Notes: generated by a model from the sequence alone, not told the origin. Numbered from the stretch's first letter, positions 45,361 through 57,994 are shown. The stretch: DNA of 64,000 nt from Undaria pinnatifida (GCA_012845835.1 JABAKD010000005.1:5482155-5546154), one strand, 5' to 3'. A program made the numbers and translations.

Positions 45361-45598
45361 TGAGGCTCCTCACTCGATGAGCTCGGCGCTTCACTCGCCC
45401 CGTAAACAGACTTTGATGAAAGTGATATAAACACCCCCATGGACTAGGCATGCCAATACGACCAACAGCAATACAAACCGAGGCTCCTCACTCGATGAGC
45501 TCGGCGCTTCACCCGCCCCGTAAACAGACTTTGATGAAAGTTATACAAACACCCACATGGACTAGGCATGCCAATACGACCAACATCTATACAAACCA
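45361..45598 (+). repeat. 120-bp tandem duplication
   Basis: GAGGCTCCTCACTCGATGAG starts both units (45361 and 45481). They are about 95 percent identical. Confidence 0.95.
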
Positions 45599-45863
45599 CA
45601 GAAGAAGGGGGTTGCCATGTTATTGGGTAGTGTAGTCATTAGTTCACGACCCCCGGTGGTCAGCAGAAACGTTTAGGCCGAAAAGTGCTACACCTATAGT
45701 AATTTCTCCCTTCATGCATTCCTCCATATATCATACCTGGCATCTTCCTTCCTTCCTTCCTTCCTTCCCTCTCTCCCTCCCGTAGTATCTCCCTCCCCTC
45801 CCCCCCCCCTCCCCTCCCCTTCCTAGATATATATACTATCCCTCCGCTTCTTCCTGCCCTTAC

Positions 45864-46244
45864 TCATTCCCTCCAATTATGTATGCCTTCCGCTCTCCCT
45901 CCCTCTCTCCACCTCCCGCCCTTCTTCCTTTCCTTAAAAACTTTCCCCCTACCCTCCATACTTTCTCCCTCCCCCCCTCCCCCCTTCCCCCCATCCTTAA
46001 GGGGTTCATCCTTAGGGGGCATCCGGACCCGTTTGGCGGATTCATGGACGCCGACGCCACGCACCCGGCGCTCAATCAGCCAAGCCTTTCGGCGGGCTTT
46101 CCTCTCCGCCCTCGTCTCGGTGACAGGGACCGCGTGGCGGACGGGAACCGACTCAACCGCGGTCGATGATGACGATAGCGAGGCCTCTGGCTGTGTTGGT
46201 GCAGGGGTGGACTCCGCAAGGGAGAGCGTCACCGTCGAAGGTAT
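45864..46244 (-). CDS. Gene B exon 10 (terminal)
   Basis: Acceptor ACGTTGTACAG; 126 codons then TGA. A Ser/Thr/Pro-rich start leads to the basic RAERKARRKAWLIERR and a Gly/Glu/Lys-rich end read through a purine tract, so the true end could be earlier. Confidence 0.6.
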   Translation of the reverse strand: MPSTVTLSLAESTPAPTQPEASLSSSSTAVESVPVRHAVPVTETRAERKARRKAWLIERRVRGVGVHESAKRVRMPPKDEPLKDGGKGGGGEGESMEGRGKVFKERKKGGRWREGGRAEGIHNWRE

Positions 46245-49200
46245 CTGTACAACGTAAAAAGGAACGATGACACAAGCCAGGGTTCACGAGAGGGGCGGAA
46301 AAGGGATCATAGTTAGACATGCAGCCTTTCTTCTCTCCCCATGAAGATATTCCATTGCGGTAGAAATGACGCTGTGGACGGTTGCACAATGGGCGAACTT
46401 GATTGGGGACGAAAAAATGTTTGTTAAGTTGTAGGTGACACGATGCTCTGTCAAGCGAGGCACACGCTACAATAGCGGGTGGCACCTGTTTTGTCCTCAG
46501 GTTCTTTACATGAGGAGCTTTGTTTTTCTCACAGCAAAATCGACTTAGAGAAGCCTTGTGCGCGTAACCCGATGAATAAACCGATCCCCTCGGCTACGTG
46601 TGTAAAGAAACCGATTGCACGACACAATCAGAGTCGCAAAGCCAATGGGGCGTATTACCTCTTAGTTAACTAGCCCGGTCAGTCAGAAACAAGTTTGACC
46701 CAAACGTGATTTCACCCCCTAGTGTGGCATGGCTCAAGCGTGTGTTTCTTTCGATCCTCCACGTCCACAAATCTAGAGGCCAACATTCTCATCGCCCAGA
46801 CAAGTCTGTGGCACGGACCGTAGCGTCATAGTACTGCCGTCTGACGCGATGAAACCTTCATCGTAGCCACAACACCGGTGTAGCCAGCGAGAACCGATGC
46901 TATGACGACTCCCCTCGCCCGACCGACCATCCAAGCGCTGCTGCGGATACCGTTTATTTTTATCACTGTAATCTAGGGCTGCGGCACAAAATGACGTCGC
47001 TCGAGAGTGCAACGTACCTGCTGCTTCCGCTCGAGCCAGAGCTCATCGACGACCACGATCCATATCGATGCAATTGCGGCCAGAACGAAGACGCTGGCAG
47101 CCACAACAGTCCAGGTCACGACGGATAACCCGACATCCCACACCATGTTCCACGTCATAGCAGTCGAGTTCACAAGGGCCAGCACCACACTCCCCGCCAG
47201 ATTGACCAAGAAGAGTATCACAAACCATGCGCTTGCCGCCAAGACCTTCCACAGAAGGAACGCGGGGAGCCATGTCTCCTTCGCGAAGAGGCCATCCAGG
47301 ACCTGCGGCAAAGTCCCGAAGATACATAAGAGGACCCAACAACCCGTCCACACCGCTGTGCCGGTCTTCCCCTTACGAGTAGGTGCCCAGTAACGATACA
47401 TCCACGCATAGGTTGTAAGCCCCCTTCCTGCGGCCAACATCCAAGGTCCGAGGGCGTCAGCCACGGCAGATATGTCGGGCATCGTGAGGACGCCATCGCT
47501 GGAATAAGCTTCCTTTACTCGGTGACCTTTTCTCGTAGACCTGACGACGCGGTCTCCCAAAAATTGGTGCTCCGTGGTGGTCGAGGTCATGCCCGTAGCC
47601 CCCTCATCGTAAATATCGCGGACATCGGACCCGGCGGCGCCGTCAGCAGCGGTCGATCCCTGCTCCGGCATCAAGAAAGAGACTTGCATTCGACGTACGT
47701 ATTGGCTGATTCCGTGTTGCATTATTCTCGCAACGCCTATGCCGGCCAATTCCGGTTCCAACCACACAACCGTCGGATCTTGTGGTAGAGTCTCCTGCTG
47801 AGTTGGGTTCCCGTCAGGCGATGACGGGATGGGCAAGGGAGAGAGGGAGAGAGTACGCGCGATATCAGCATGAGGGAGAAAGGAAAAAGGGTCAAATAAT
47901 CGGTGGTGAGCTTCAAGGCTCACAAAGTAGTCAAACCATGTGATTATTGACAGCGGCAGCGGGGAAGGCGATACAGAACGCAGGGGAGGAGCTATTGAGA
48001 CAAAATAGGACACAGTTTTACCAGCGCCGATGCCTAATACCGAACGCAACACACTGGAATGTGTATAGTGGGTATAATACCTCTTGGCACCGAGACAGGG
48101 AAAAGGGAATATGCTCACCAACGTATGGCCGATGGGATGCGTGGATTCTTCACCGAGGCCAGGCCGGTGCTCCACGGTGCAAGGTGTCCTCGTGACCTCG
48201 ATGGTAAACAGTCCCGGCTCCCACCAGGAATCAGTTTCCACAGCAATCACCTTTGCGCCGAACGATGTTGCGATGGGCAAGAGGGAGAGACAGACAGAGG
48301 GTAGGGTTGGTTGGCAAGAGAGATTTGCCATCTACGCGTTAGTCACCTTCGAAGACTTGTGGCATGGTCAAGGACGCCTTTCCAAACTCGGCAACGGGGA
48401 AGGCGGTGAAAGACGGGGCAAGGCACTGAGGTCGAATCGGGGACAATACTTGTAATTGGCGCCGACATATGATACATCCCGCATTATTTTTCCAATGGTG
48501 TTTGTGGTCAAACTACAGCAACGAAAATAGCCATGTTGCTAGATGAACGAACAAATGACCGCCGAGACAAGAGGATTGATGCTGAGGCAAAGACAAAATC
48601 CAGAGTTCAACACTAACGCAAAGTAAAACGATGACAACCTAGGAAAACCCAGACCAAGAACTCATACAAAACTTTACGCGTCCCCCAAATCGGCCAAAAT
48701 AAACCACTTTGGAGAAAACCGTGAATATATTAGCCGACGTATACATCACTTTGAGAACACGAACAAATCGTCTAGTCGTATCCACCAGAACGTTGCCCTT
48801 GTACATAACAAGCCATACGGTTTGTTCGCCCATAGAAAACCGAAGAGAACGACATGACACTTTAGATCCGTTGTTTTCCTCTTGTCCTCGTGAAGTAAGT
48901 AGTCTATACGTGACAAAAATGAACAAAAAAACTGAAACAACACCAAAAGATGCCCAGATTCGCCGTGGAATATGGTTTGTATTCTAAGAACAGCACCTTC
49001 CGGAAATATTGGAATATCGGTCGAATATTAGTTGAAAAATGAAAATAAAACACCTCAGCTGTAGCTGTGTCTGAGACTTCGACCGCGGCTGCTACGGGGT
49101 GTAAATGATATGCTCCCATGACGGATATAAATCGATGACTTCCCTAAGTGCGACGAGCGCCAGGGTCAACAAGACGACAAAAAAAATAGGTGGCCCAGTA

Positions 49201-52200
49201 GACGAATCATCCTGCGCATGGAGAATATATAACCCGCGTTAAGGGGGGCAGCATCTGACAGCCGCGAAGACTGAGGGGTGTACGTACATACCGTAGTGGT
49301 ACCTGAACCACGAACACAGCACCAAAAAATGTGTCAGTCCTACGCTTAACCAGCGTGCCAGTGCAGCACTCGCGCGTGTAGTGTGTGCTTCTCTTACTAT
49401 GTTCTCCATCCGACAAGCTGCAGCATTAGCTTCAACTGCGATCACTCATAACACACAATTGAAGAAAAAAAAAACGGAGACCCAAGAACGAAACCTGCGC
49501 AAAACGTAAAGTAAGTCAAAATGCTCTTGTTGGAGCGAGCTGCTGGAACACCAAAACGCTCACCGACGTGTCGCCGCTCACACTTGGAGTTGATTCGCCG
49601 GTGGCCTTTAGCGTGGGGGAAGAGGCGACCGCGCTGAACATCCGGCGTGCGTGACGCGTCACCAGAATGACGTCAAAAGGGTACCTGCGGTAAATTATCA
49701 GGGGCAAACGCAACATGCGGGGCGGCTTACAAACCAGGTACAGTAAATACTGCACGTATCATACTACGAAAGTTCTTCAAAGTGCTATCATGGGAGATGA
49801 TTAGCTATGAGCCATGCTACAGTCAAGAGGGAACCTTGACCTTCGTACCCAATAACGTTCTGGCTATCCAGGTTTGCCAAGAATAGCTTGAGGTGCTCGT
49901 ATGGTAGCTCGCATGATACCTATCATACCATGCCACACGTGGGCCTTTGATGTCAGCACTGTAATGGGGAGCATGTCAATAAAATTCCAGCTGGGTTGTT
50001 GCCCGAGCATATGAAGAGCACATGAGGTGCGGGAGTTCAGACGGGTACATAGACGTTAGGTGTCTGTAAGAACGGCGGCTTTGTTGGCAGTCCACAAAAC
50101 AAAACAGAGGCACCATCCGGAGATGACTCCGAGTAGCGGTGTTTGTCTTGCAATATCCAACGCCACCGACGAAAGCTATAAGGTGAAATAAAAAAGTTCG
50201 TCTGTACTCATAAAAATATAGACTACTTTGTAGTATCATACATACATATGGTACTCTTTTACGTTTCGATCTTCCTGGCTGCCAGTTGGAGTGGGCGGGC
50301 ATTCAAACCTCAAGACAAAGCGTATCGAGAAGAACCTTGGAAACGAACAAAAACGGTATTTAGGGTCCAGCACGCATTTCGCAACACCGCTCACCTTTGT
50401 CCTGCATGGCTCTCTAGTGTCGGAACGCTGATCATCCTGTAGCAGCACCAACGAGCTGCCACAATCTTATCGTACGACGGGAAAGATGCCTCGGCAGAGG
50501 GGGTCCACAGCACCATGGCTTCGGGCTCGGCGCGAGGGACAGGCGTGGTTGCGGTACACACGTTTGTAGGCGAGACCCAAACCACCAGGGGCCCAGGCTC
50601 GGCGAGAGGGACAAGAGCCTGCGGAGTACACACATAGGGGGCGTAAAAGCAGCAAGGTCGCAAGGACCGTAAGAAGCGTGTATCGATGCCCATGATTGCT
50701 TTGTCACGATGGTCTAGCAGATGTTCCGTGGCTGCTACTGGCGCGGAAATCGATCGCCTGGCAGATGCTCCGCGGCTGCTACTGTCGCGGAAATCGCCCG
50801 TTGTACATAGCAAAATGTGTTCCAGTCACCTCAAGATTTTTGTTTCCTCCACGTCCGGCGCTGAATTTTTGGAACATGAATGGTTTTTGTATCGCTGTCG
50901 TCCAAGCAACAGGCAAAGTTGAAACACGTGAAGGTGGAACGCTTCTTCCGCGTGTGCGAAGAGGATGAGCAACCGCGCGCCTCCTCCATCTGGAGTTTGA
51001 GTAAGCCACTACAGTAGACTCTAATGATATACCGCTTTGAAAGCGCGGGGATGGTATATACCAAGCATCGTACGTATCAGCTGAAAACGGGAGCATGAGC
51101 GCATGTTCGTCGATCCTCTATCAAATGGGAACACGAAGAGTGTGGCGACAAGTTAAAGTAACTGAACAAAGGAAAAGAGAGAAAATGAACACCGGTATAT
51201 AGAAGGAAACAAAGAAAAATGGGAAAAAGAAGAAACCGAAAGTAAGCAAAGGAAGAAAAAAAAAGAAGGAACGGAAAAATAATAAGAAGAAACGCAATGA
51301 TACGGAAGAAATAAAATACTATCGTAGATTTGATTACGAGGGATGGCCGCCAATATACCGGGGGGGAACCTTAAGCAACGTTTGTTTCGTCGGATAAAAC
51401 GTATGTACGACAGCACGAATGTGCATCAAACCGTAACTGTCACAAGACCCAATGACAAGCCAGCGACCGAACCCTCGCCATCCAACAGCCCGCGATTCAC
51501 TCATACTACGGGCATACTACAATGATCGAGAAGGGCGATACACGATACTGTACAGATTAGTACTGGAAGTTTTCGGTGCAGTGCACCGGTACACCACTAG
51601 GCCCAGCTCCGACAAAGAGGTTGACATCTTAATGCAACAGAATCTTCACTACACAGATTAATTTTGATAATTATCCCGGGCGGTGGGGGGTATGGGCATA
51701 GGGTTAGGGCTAGGGTTTAGAGTCAGGCATGTTTCAACAACTTTGTCGAAGCTGCGCTGGGCCAAGTCATAACCACGGCTCGAATGTTTAGGCCGTTTAC
51801 GTTTTCAAGGCAACACAATCAGCCGGGCCGGGCGTTGCTGTTCACCTGGTCGTTCCTACTGCTGGCAGCCGCGGAGCCACCGGCGTAACGCTCGACGTGT
51901 TGACCAACGATGGGGCGGAAGGCCCCCTCCTTGGGCAGGGCAGTAATGTTGGTCAGCCAGCACGTCGACACGTTGTCCCCGCCTGACTCCCAAGGAGGAG
52001 CATCCTTGGCTTCCAGCCGGCACATCTCCGTGAACAACGAGTCGTCGTCTGAATATATACATGACAGGAACCAAAAACAAACACACGAACGGCACGTTTT
52101 TCTATTGCGAGGAACCGCCGCTTGTCTGCACGAAAGCGCTAGTTGGAGGGGGGTGGGGAGGGGAAGCTTAATTCAAAGCTCAGCGCGATAGCATCAAAAA

Positions 52201-55200
52201 CAAAAAGACGAGGTTCGAGAAGCAGGGGTGACGCGAGAACGAGTCAAGCTGGTGGATAAAACAAATAACGAGTACAGTACTTCGAAGTATACGCAAGTCC
52301 CTACACAGACGGCTTTGTACCGGTAAGCCAGACCTCCATTCCGACAACTCCTTTAGAGCTGAATTCACCTTGAATGGAAGGGTCTACGTCGCCGGGGTGA
52401 TCGAAAAGAGCTTTGCCCTGCAGGGTAGTATTTCCGACAACACCGGACGACGACGACGACGACGACGTGGAGGGGCGGGGAGGGGCGGGGCTGTGAACGT
52501 TGTACACGCCTTAGCCTTAGTATTTGCCACGTACTGGATCGGCCACAAATCTCGAGAACGTTCTATGTAACAAAATTGACAACGAATACAAGCATGTACA
52601 TACGCTACATCGCAGACATCGTGTAGAGGGTGTGTTTTGCGAGTGTAACGCAACCTCTCGTTTATCTTCGGTTTTCCGGTCCGACGGCGTCGACTTAATC
52701 TCCCAGCGCGCTGGTCATTCTCGTTTCCGCCCATTTCATACTGAACATATCTGGCGTATTTCTTACGATACGTACGTAGGGTAGTTTCCTCCCATGTCGT
52801 CGTGGAACTTTTTGTGTTACAGCAGGACATCCGCATGTTTGGCAACCCCGCTGCCAAGGTTTTCATGATGGAACCAATCACGGCATATCATCCGGCAATT
52901 TTTTACCCAAGCAATGACCGCGCAGCAGACCGTACGTTGCTACGATAGCGCTTGCAGTGCGCGACTCACCCCCCGAGCATCTTGTACATCGACCATGCCG
53001 TTCCGTGCTCCGCCGCTAGTGGGTGGGACTTGCACTGTAGATGCCGCACGCTCAAAATGACGCTTGCCGCGAAGGTCGCGTCCCAGGACAACACGCGGAA
53101 GGGTCTGCTCGAAAAAGCGGGAGCGTAGTGTGCACGTAGTATGGTGCTACGATTAGCTCGCGATACATTCTTAGTTCAACTTTGTAGGATCACAAAATAG
53201 TGCGGGACGCGGATCACAGGAGATTTCAACCGGTGTCTATCCAGACACCATTTTTCGCCCGTATGTACATCTGCCTCGGCAATGAATACTCTCGAATTCT
53301 GTCAGCGCCCCCTTCACGTAATCGTCATTCCTTAAACCGCCTGAAAATGCGGTGTGAGCGCATTGACGACGGCATCGAAAACAATGTATTGAAAAACAAG
53401 TGGAGGGCAAGGACTTCAAGGGCGACAAATATCGAAATGATGGTATTACGTAAGACCATTACAGCATCTCGGCTACACCATGCAATTGAAGCTGTTGAGG
53501 TAGAGGATGTACCCGATCTATTTATACACTGCAAGTAGGTCTCCGACCACATGCACGCGGCATTGTACTATAAATCGCGTGCTCACACAAAAGTAGACGG
53601 CGAATAAGATCGTACCTGATACCATTAGATATATTTATGTTGCTATTAATGATGAGGCGCGCAATACGCGCAGTTCGAGCCTTCTTTTCTTGGCTTTCCA
53701 AGGGAAAAACGTCTCTTCATATCGAATCACATACAAGGGTAGGGTGCCTTCAATTGGCTTATCTGTGAGTAAGTGTACTGGCAAGGTATCCAAACTTCAT
53801 GCCAACCGCCAATCCTAAGAGCAGGCTGCTAACTGTCTACATCGGCCACTTCTACAAGGCCACGTGTGTGACTCATTGCACACTTAAAGTGGGAGTAAGG
53901 ACCAACTGACAACACAACCAATCACATCGAGCCCTAGTGATCTCCTAAGAACCATCCTACTCTTTATGCGAAAGTGCAGCTACCTGTTCTAAACCAATCA
54001 GCGCAGGACGTGTAACCTAGGGCAGGGTGCTACCATTTTTATGTTTCCTGCATGCCCCGCAGATCACGTGGTTCATCATACTATTATAAAAAATGAAAAT
54101 ACACTCCGGCTGTGAGATCGAAGATTTCGTCGAAACTCATATTTGCAAGCTGTGTGTGATACTCCGATCGCGCATATTACGAGTTGTGTGTCCTCATTAA
54201 GGATATAGGTCGGCGACTCCCCTGACAACTACAGTGTAGATATCAGGGTCAACAGGGCGACTTTAGTCAGTCTGTGCGCGGAAACTATAAAACCCTATTG
54301 TGCGACATATATGTGCGTGCCGAATCCTAGAGCGCACGACAGCCGTCCTAGACATGTCATTGATTCCGAATCACACGATTCCGATTCCGAATCGCACAAC
54401 AAATGAAGTAACGTTCAAGTTATCAGCCGAGATATACGCAGATATAGACGGTTGGTCTATAGCTCATACAGATAGCAGATACCTAGTGTAACACTATAAC
54501 ATTAGCCCACCCTGAATAGTAGTAGATGCAGATCACCCGACGATATGGCAATGGTTAACTAGGACATCAGGAAATTTAAATCGGGAAGTGGATCGAATAT
54601 ACTCCTATCTATGCAAAACAATCGATATCAAATGCGGCTATAGACCAACCCACACCTCAAGTTAACACCTTAACACAAGCAAACACAAGCCCACGAACTC
54701 GTCGAGAATATAGTACAAGGAACTCCACATACGATGCGTCGCAGATACGACTACTACTGAAGGAATCGGGGCCGCGCCTCAGTACCAACAATTACTAGTA
54801 GTATACCGGGGCCCAAATTGTTGCGGTAGGTACAGCTGTAGCAGCCACTGACCTTTCCGATCTGAACACCAGACCGGTCCACCTTCCGCGGGAAGGCGCC
54901 TTTGCAGCCTTCTCCCAGGGTAGCCGGAGTGCCAGACAGTTCATTTTCAGTTGTCGGGAAGGAGACGCGGCAGGGGTCGTTCGAGGGGATGATGTCCACC
55001 TCCTCTCCGTTTTCTACGCCGTCGTCTTCTAACAAGGGCCAAGTCGGGAACGCAGCGGTGTTGGCGGTGGCGGGGGTTAATGAACTTGCAACCGTAGCAT
55101 TAGCACTAGCATGTCGCCTACAAGAAACCCTCAACATACTGCAGAAGTATCCATGTAGTCTATAGACTATGCCTATGTGTAATGCTGGTATACGTTGGTG

Positions 55201-56809
55201 CGATAATCATACGAAGCAGGTAGACGTTTTGGGTACGAATTCATTAAAGGTACTCTCTACTGGTAAATATTTTGCCCACACCACTACTGCAACACTGGGA
55301 CTGCACCGGGGGACTTCGCTTGTTGTATTCATATTTTGGTGGAGATCGTTATTTTTGGCCATCGTTCCGACGCATACTTGGTTCAGGTAAAAATTATTCA
55401 GAGCCGATTTCGACTCACAAACTACGAGGACATCGTACAGCCTGTGCGACCGCCACTAATAAAATCCGACAATCTCCATGTATGTGCTGCATGGCACTTT
55501 CGAGAACGACAAGCGGACGGTTCGGAACGAACCACACCCGGGCTGACTTGCATACGTGTTGCCTTATCGAGAGCTTGACTGCTGTTAGTTCGCATCGTTG
55601 AGGATTTCGTGGGGGCTTCAAGATGAACTTCCTTTGAAACGAAGAGTGCATCCGAGGGTGCGGGGCAGCATACGCCAAACATCCATCTATTGTTTCGTGG
55701 CTGAATGGGATGGGGTCGAGGTATGGAAGCTGCTGTCCCCCTCCTATCGGATCGACGAATAGTGCGATATATCCTATTATGACATATGTGCGTGCTGTTA
55801 AGGGGTCCTCTGGTAATAATGCAAGCCTTGGGTGTAGGAAGCCAGAAAACCGACCAAGACACTCTGCCGGGACAGCGCACGCACTCAACGCAACCAGACT
55901 TGCATCGGCTCACAAGTCAAATTAAAAAGTATCGGCTGCCACGAAAAACGAAAAGGGAGAAGAAGTGAAAAGAATACGCATCACCTTCGTCGGACATCGG
56001 TCCAGGCAGGCAAGGGATGTTGTCCACGTCGAAATCATGCCCGCTGCTGTATGACGCGAGCTGTCACGAATCGAAAGAACACACCACCATGCGGAGAGGG
56101 CGTTATTTTGAAAAACAAAGTCCAAACACATCTATTTTTTTGGGTGTGCGCCATGAGATCGGGGTCAATTTCGGTCGTCCGTGGGTTCGTGCATGTGTCC
56201 GCATCGAGGTGACATTTGATGCGCAAGCCGAGACGTGAAATGAAACACGTTGTTTTCGTTCCATGGCGGGTCCCCATGCTCAAAGACGGCAACACCGAAC
56301 GTATGAGTTGTACGGTGTGTGTTGTTTTTCGAGGTCGTAGTTGGTAAGCGGGAGTGAAAAGCGAGCACTTGTCGCGCCTACACGGTCAGCGCCTTCATAC
56401 CACAGCACCAGTGATCGAAACTGATTAGAGTTGCGACGATACCCGCAGAACTGATCGCCAGCGCCGCTGTTTGCAGCGGAGATATCAAACGTATTCGTAT
56501 CGACAACGTATGTGTGGTATGTGTCTTCATGATTACTATAACAGCAACGGCATGGCATCGTTGACGCTGCGCGTTTTGGTCCAACATGATGATCCAAACC
56601 AGCAACAAACAGCAGCGAGAGGTGCTTACCATGGGTACCACTCGGCTCCGCACATACCCAGCGCCTTGGTGCACGTACGTAGCGCCTTCGTACACCGTTT
56701 TTCCGACCTCGTACACAACGACTTGTCGGAGAGCGAAGTTGCTCAGGTTCGAGAGCAAACTGACCGTCGCCGCGGAAAACATCAAGGCGAATCGCCGCAT
56801 GCTTGCCAT
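45864..56809 (-). CDS. Gene B: secretory-pathway multi-pass membrane protein, 10 exons (762 codons)
   Basis: The model joins, 5' to 3' on the minus strand, 56809-56630, 56060-55985, 55028-54853, 52417-52321, 52048-51846, 50618-50395, 49684-49564, 48250-48197, 47794-47018 and 46244-45864. Every junction agrees in phase, including three split codons. Residues 1-25 look like a signal peptide (MASMRRFALMFSAATVSLL). Residues about 60-480 are hydrophilic with scattered cysteines and N-glycosylation sequons (NVS, NIT in exon 5), consistent with a luminal or extracellular domain. Hydrophobic helices lie at about 525-545, 556-578 and 600-625. The C-terminal tail is basic (RAERKARRKAW). I do not recognise the family. 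A further exon could be missed, and the last exon ends in low-complexity Gly/Glu/Lys sequence. Confidence 0.75.
47018..47794 (-). CDS. Gene B exon 9, membrane domain
   Basis: Acceptor AACTCAGCAG after a CTCTCCC-rich tract; 259 codons; donor CAG/GTACGT. It holds three hydrophobic helices: VWTGCWVLLCIFGTL, LLWKVLAASAWFVILFLV and VVTWTVVAASVFVLAAIAS. The frame stays open upstream through the intron, which is why a single 452-codon frame appears here. Confidence 0.85.
48197..48250 (-). CDS. Gene B exon 8
   Basis: Acceptor TTCGGCGCAAAG after a CTCTCCCTC tract; 18 codons (VIAVETDSWWEPGLFTIE); donor GAG/GTCACG, which is weak. Confidence 0.6.
49005..49275 (+). repeat. Strongly diverged copy of the palindromic repeat family
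   Basis: AAAATGAAAATAAAACACC, CATGACGGATATAAATCGATGAC, AGGGTCAAC and GCATCTGACAGCCGCGAAG appear in family order, with many substitutions. Confidence 0.55.
49564..49684 (-). CDS. Gene B exon 7
   Basis: Acceptor AATTTACCGCAG; one base completes the codon from exon 6, then 40 codons (YPFDVILVTRHARRMF...); donor TCG/GTGAGC. Confidence 0.7.
50395..50618 (-). CDS. Gene B exon 6
   Basis: Acceptor GTACTCCGCAG; 74 codons plus two bases; donor AG/GTGAGC. A DNA direct repeat of about 65 bp produces two similar stretches (PLAEPGPLVVWVSPT and PRAEPEAMVLWTPSA). A pair of cysteines follows. Confidence 0.65.
51694..51722 (+). repeat. Short interstitial telomere-like repeat
   Basis: ATAGGGTTAGGGCTAGGGTT, about four TTAGGG/TTTAGGG-like units, in an intron of gene B. 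Confidence 0.5.
51846..52048 (-). CDS. Gene B exon 5
   Basis: Acceptor GTATATATTCAG; two bases complete the split codon, then 67 codons; donor CAG/GTGAAC. Two N-glycosylation sequons sit in NVSTCWLTNIT. Two cysteines. Confidence 0.75.
52321..52417 (-). CDS. Gene B exon 4
   Basis: Acceptor ATACTACCCTGCAG; 32 codons plus one base (GKALFDHPGDVDP...GMEVWLT); donor G/GTACAA. The split codon with exon 5 reads Asp. Confidence 0.75.
52785..54074. other. Gene B intron 3, no exon recognised
   Basis: A 112-codon plus-strand frame (53200-53538) lies antisense in this intron. It lacks any recognised motif and is probably incidental. Confidence 0.35.
54075..54297 (+). repeat. Copy of the palindromic repeat family, plus orientation
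   Basis: Runs from TATTATAAAAAATGAAAAT to GCGGAAACTATAAAACCC with all intermediate landmarks; its 3' end is cut off. Confidence 0.85.
54853..55028 (-). CDS. Gene B exon 3
   Basis: Acceptor CTTGGCCCTTGTTAG; two bases complete a Glu codon, then 58 codons; donor AAG/GTCAGT. Acidic start (EDDGVENGEEVD), two cysteines. Confidence 0.75.
55985..56060 (-). CDS. Gene B exon 2
   Basis: Acceptor GATTCGTGACAG; 25 codons plus one base (LASYSSGHDFDVDNIPCL...); donor G/GTGATG. The phase matches exon 3. Confidence 0.65.
56630..56809 (-). CDS. Gene B exon 1 with signal peptide
   Basis: ATG at 56809; a second ATG at 56800 is an alternative. Sixty codons; donor ATG/GTAAGC, near consensus. The start has two arginines followed by a hydrophobic core, typical of a signal peptide. 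Upstream in-frame codons lack an ATG. Confidence 0.7.
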
Positions 56810-57588
56810 CGCGAAGAGTCTCACACGTGCACAGATGCAATCTCGACTACTGTACTCGTAGACGCCTCAAATACGAATCTCCCTGGCACAGTGGCACAGA
56901 GTGGTTTGTCCTTCTGAGGTCGCCCAATCGGGCCTCCTTGTTGAATCGGTCGCTCCAAGCAGATCCGATGTCTTGTGATCAGCCGGATGACAGAAAGCCA
57001 AAAATCCCGAACGACATGATTTTTCCTGATTTTATGCGTCCCCGGATTGAAATATCACAAACGCCTGACCATTGCCACTAGAACCCCAGCCAAAGGTTTC
57101 GAACTTTTTCAATGAGGGATCATGCTTTGTACCTGGCGCCGAGCAGCGTGGTCTAGACGGGGTTGCAACCTCGAGGCAGGCAACAATACTGCTCGCTGCA
57201 ATCAACTTGGTATACCTAGCGTTTGCTGGGGAGGTCGCTGTCTGCGCGGTTGCACTCTGCTTGTTGGCTGACCTGTAACGTCGCGTTGGGCTGTGATTGA
57301 TTTCATCCTTTCATCCAGCATCCGTCATAAAACTATATACCTAGACCTCGCCCCCCTCGGACGTCTCGCTCGGCATATCCTCCCCCCTCTCAGCCCTTCT
57401 CAGCCCGTAATTGCCGAAAAGAAAATTAGTTGCTGGGGAAAAGAACCGTCCCGAAGTTCCTTGCCTTCCTTGCTTTCCCTAGTCTCATTCTTAGCTCTCA
57501 TTCTCTCATCTTTGCTTCTACTGCTTGCTCTCTGATATTTTTATTTTGCTTTTTCAGCAACTTCTTTTTTGTACTTTTACTTTTGAAG
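56810..57588. promoter_or_regulatory. Probable shared 5' region of divergent genes B and C
   Basis: This lies between the gene B start (minus) and the first recognisable gene C exon (plus). No TATA-like or other motif stands out. The first exon of gene C may be hidden here. Confidence 0.35.
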
Positions 57589-57994
57589 TTGGCCAATTGC
57601 TGGCTGTTGGGAGGGAGTTGCCGTTGACGGCTGCAAACAATTTGAATTTGAAATTTGCCGGATCGGCAATAACAATTTGAAGTTGAAATTTGCGAAGCGG
57701 ACCAAGGCTAGTGCGGGAGGAGGCTCCGCCAACAGCAGTGGGGGTGGTGGAGGTTCAGGATCAGGCGTGTGGAAGCTGGTCGGGCAAGAACGGGACTCAG
57801 CTTCTTCTGGCAACCCTGACCGGCCGTGCCCGAGCAAGGGTTGTGACGGCTTCTTCATCGCACGAAATAGGAAAAACAGGAGTTCCCAGGACGCTGTCTG
57901 CGACACCTGCAGGAGTGACGAGCCTTCCACGTGCCAAGCTTTTCATGTAACCTTAACAAGAAGCACTGGGGAAGCGGCGACAACCCTCGTGTGG
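57589..57994 (+). CDS. Gene C 5' exon (frame and end uncertain)
   Basis: Acceptor TACTTTTGAAG. It reads WPIAGCWEGVAVDGC, a Gly/Ser linker, VWKLVGQERDS and the CPSKGCDG...CDTC cysteines. Phase-0 donors compatible with the next exon are CAT/GTAACC (57950) and TGG/GTGACT (57995). Confidence 0.4.

Larger units (their letters stand above)
41016..45860. other. Gene-poor interval between genes A and B
   Basis: Contains the inverted exon 8 copy, MITE-2 copies, two orphan exon candidates, a 120-bp tandem duplication and pyrimidine tracts. No complete gene is visible. Confidence 0.5.

Noticed and set aside
50831-51064. Possible extra Cys-rich gene B exon (about 51005-50900)
   Set aside because: A CTCCAG acceptor exists but no convincing donor; the model is already in phase without it.
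53200-53538. 112-codon plus-strand frame in gene B intron 3
   Set aside because: No motif, unconvincing composition, antisense to an intron.
56280-56840. 186-codon minus-strand frame
   Set aside because: Another frame of gene B exon 1 and its intron; the chosen frame has the signal peptide and the in-phase donor.
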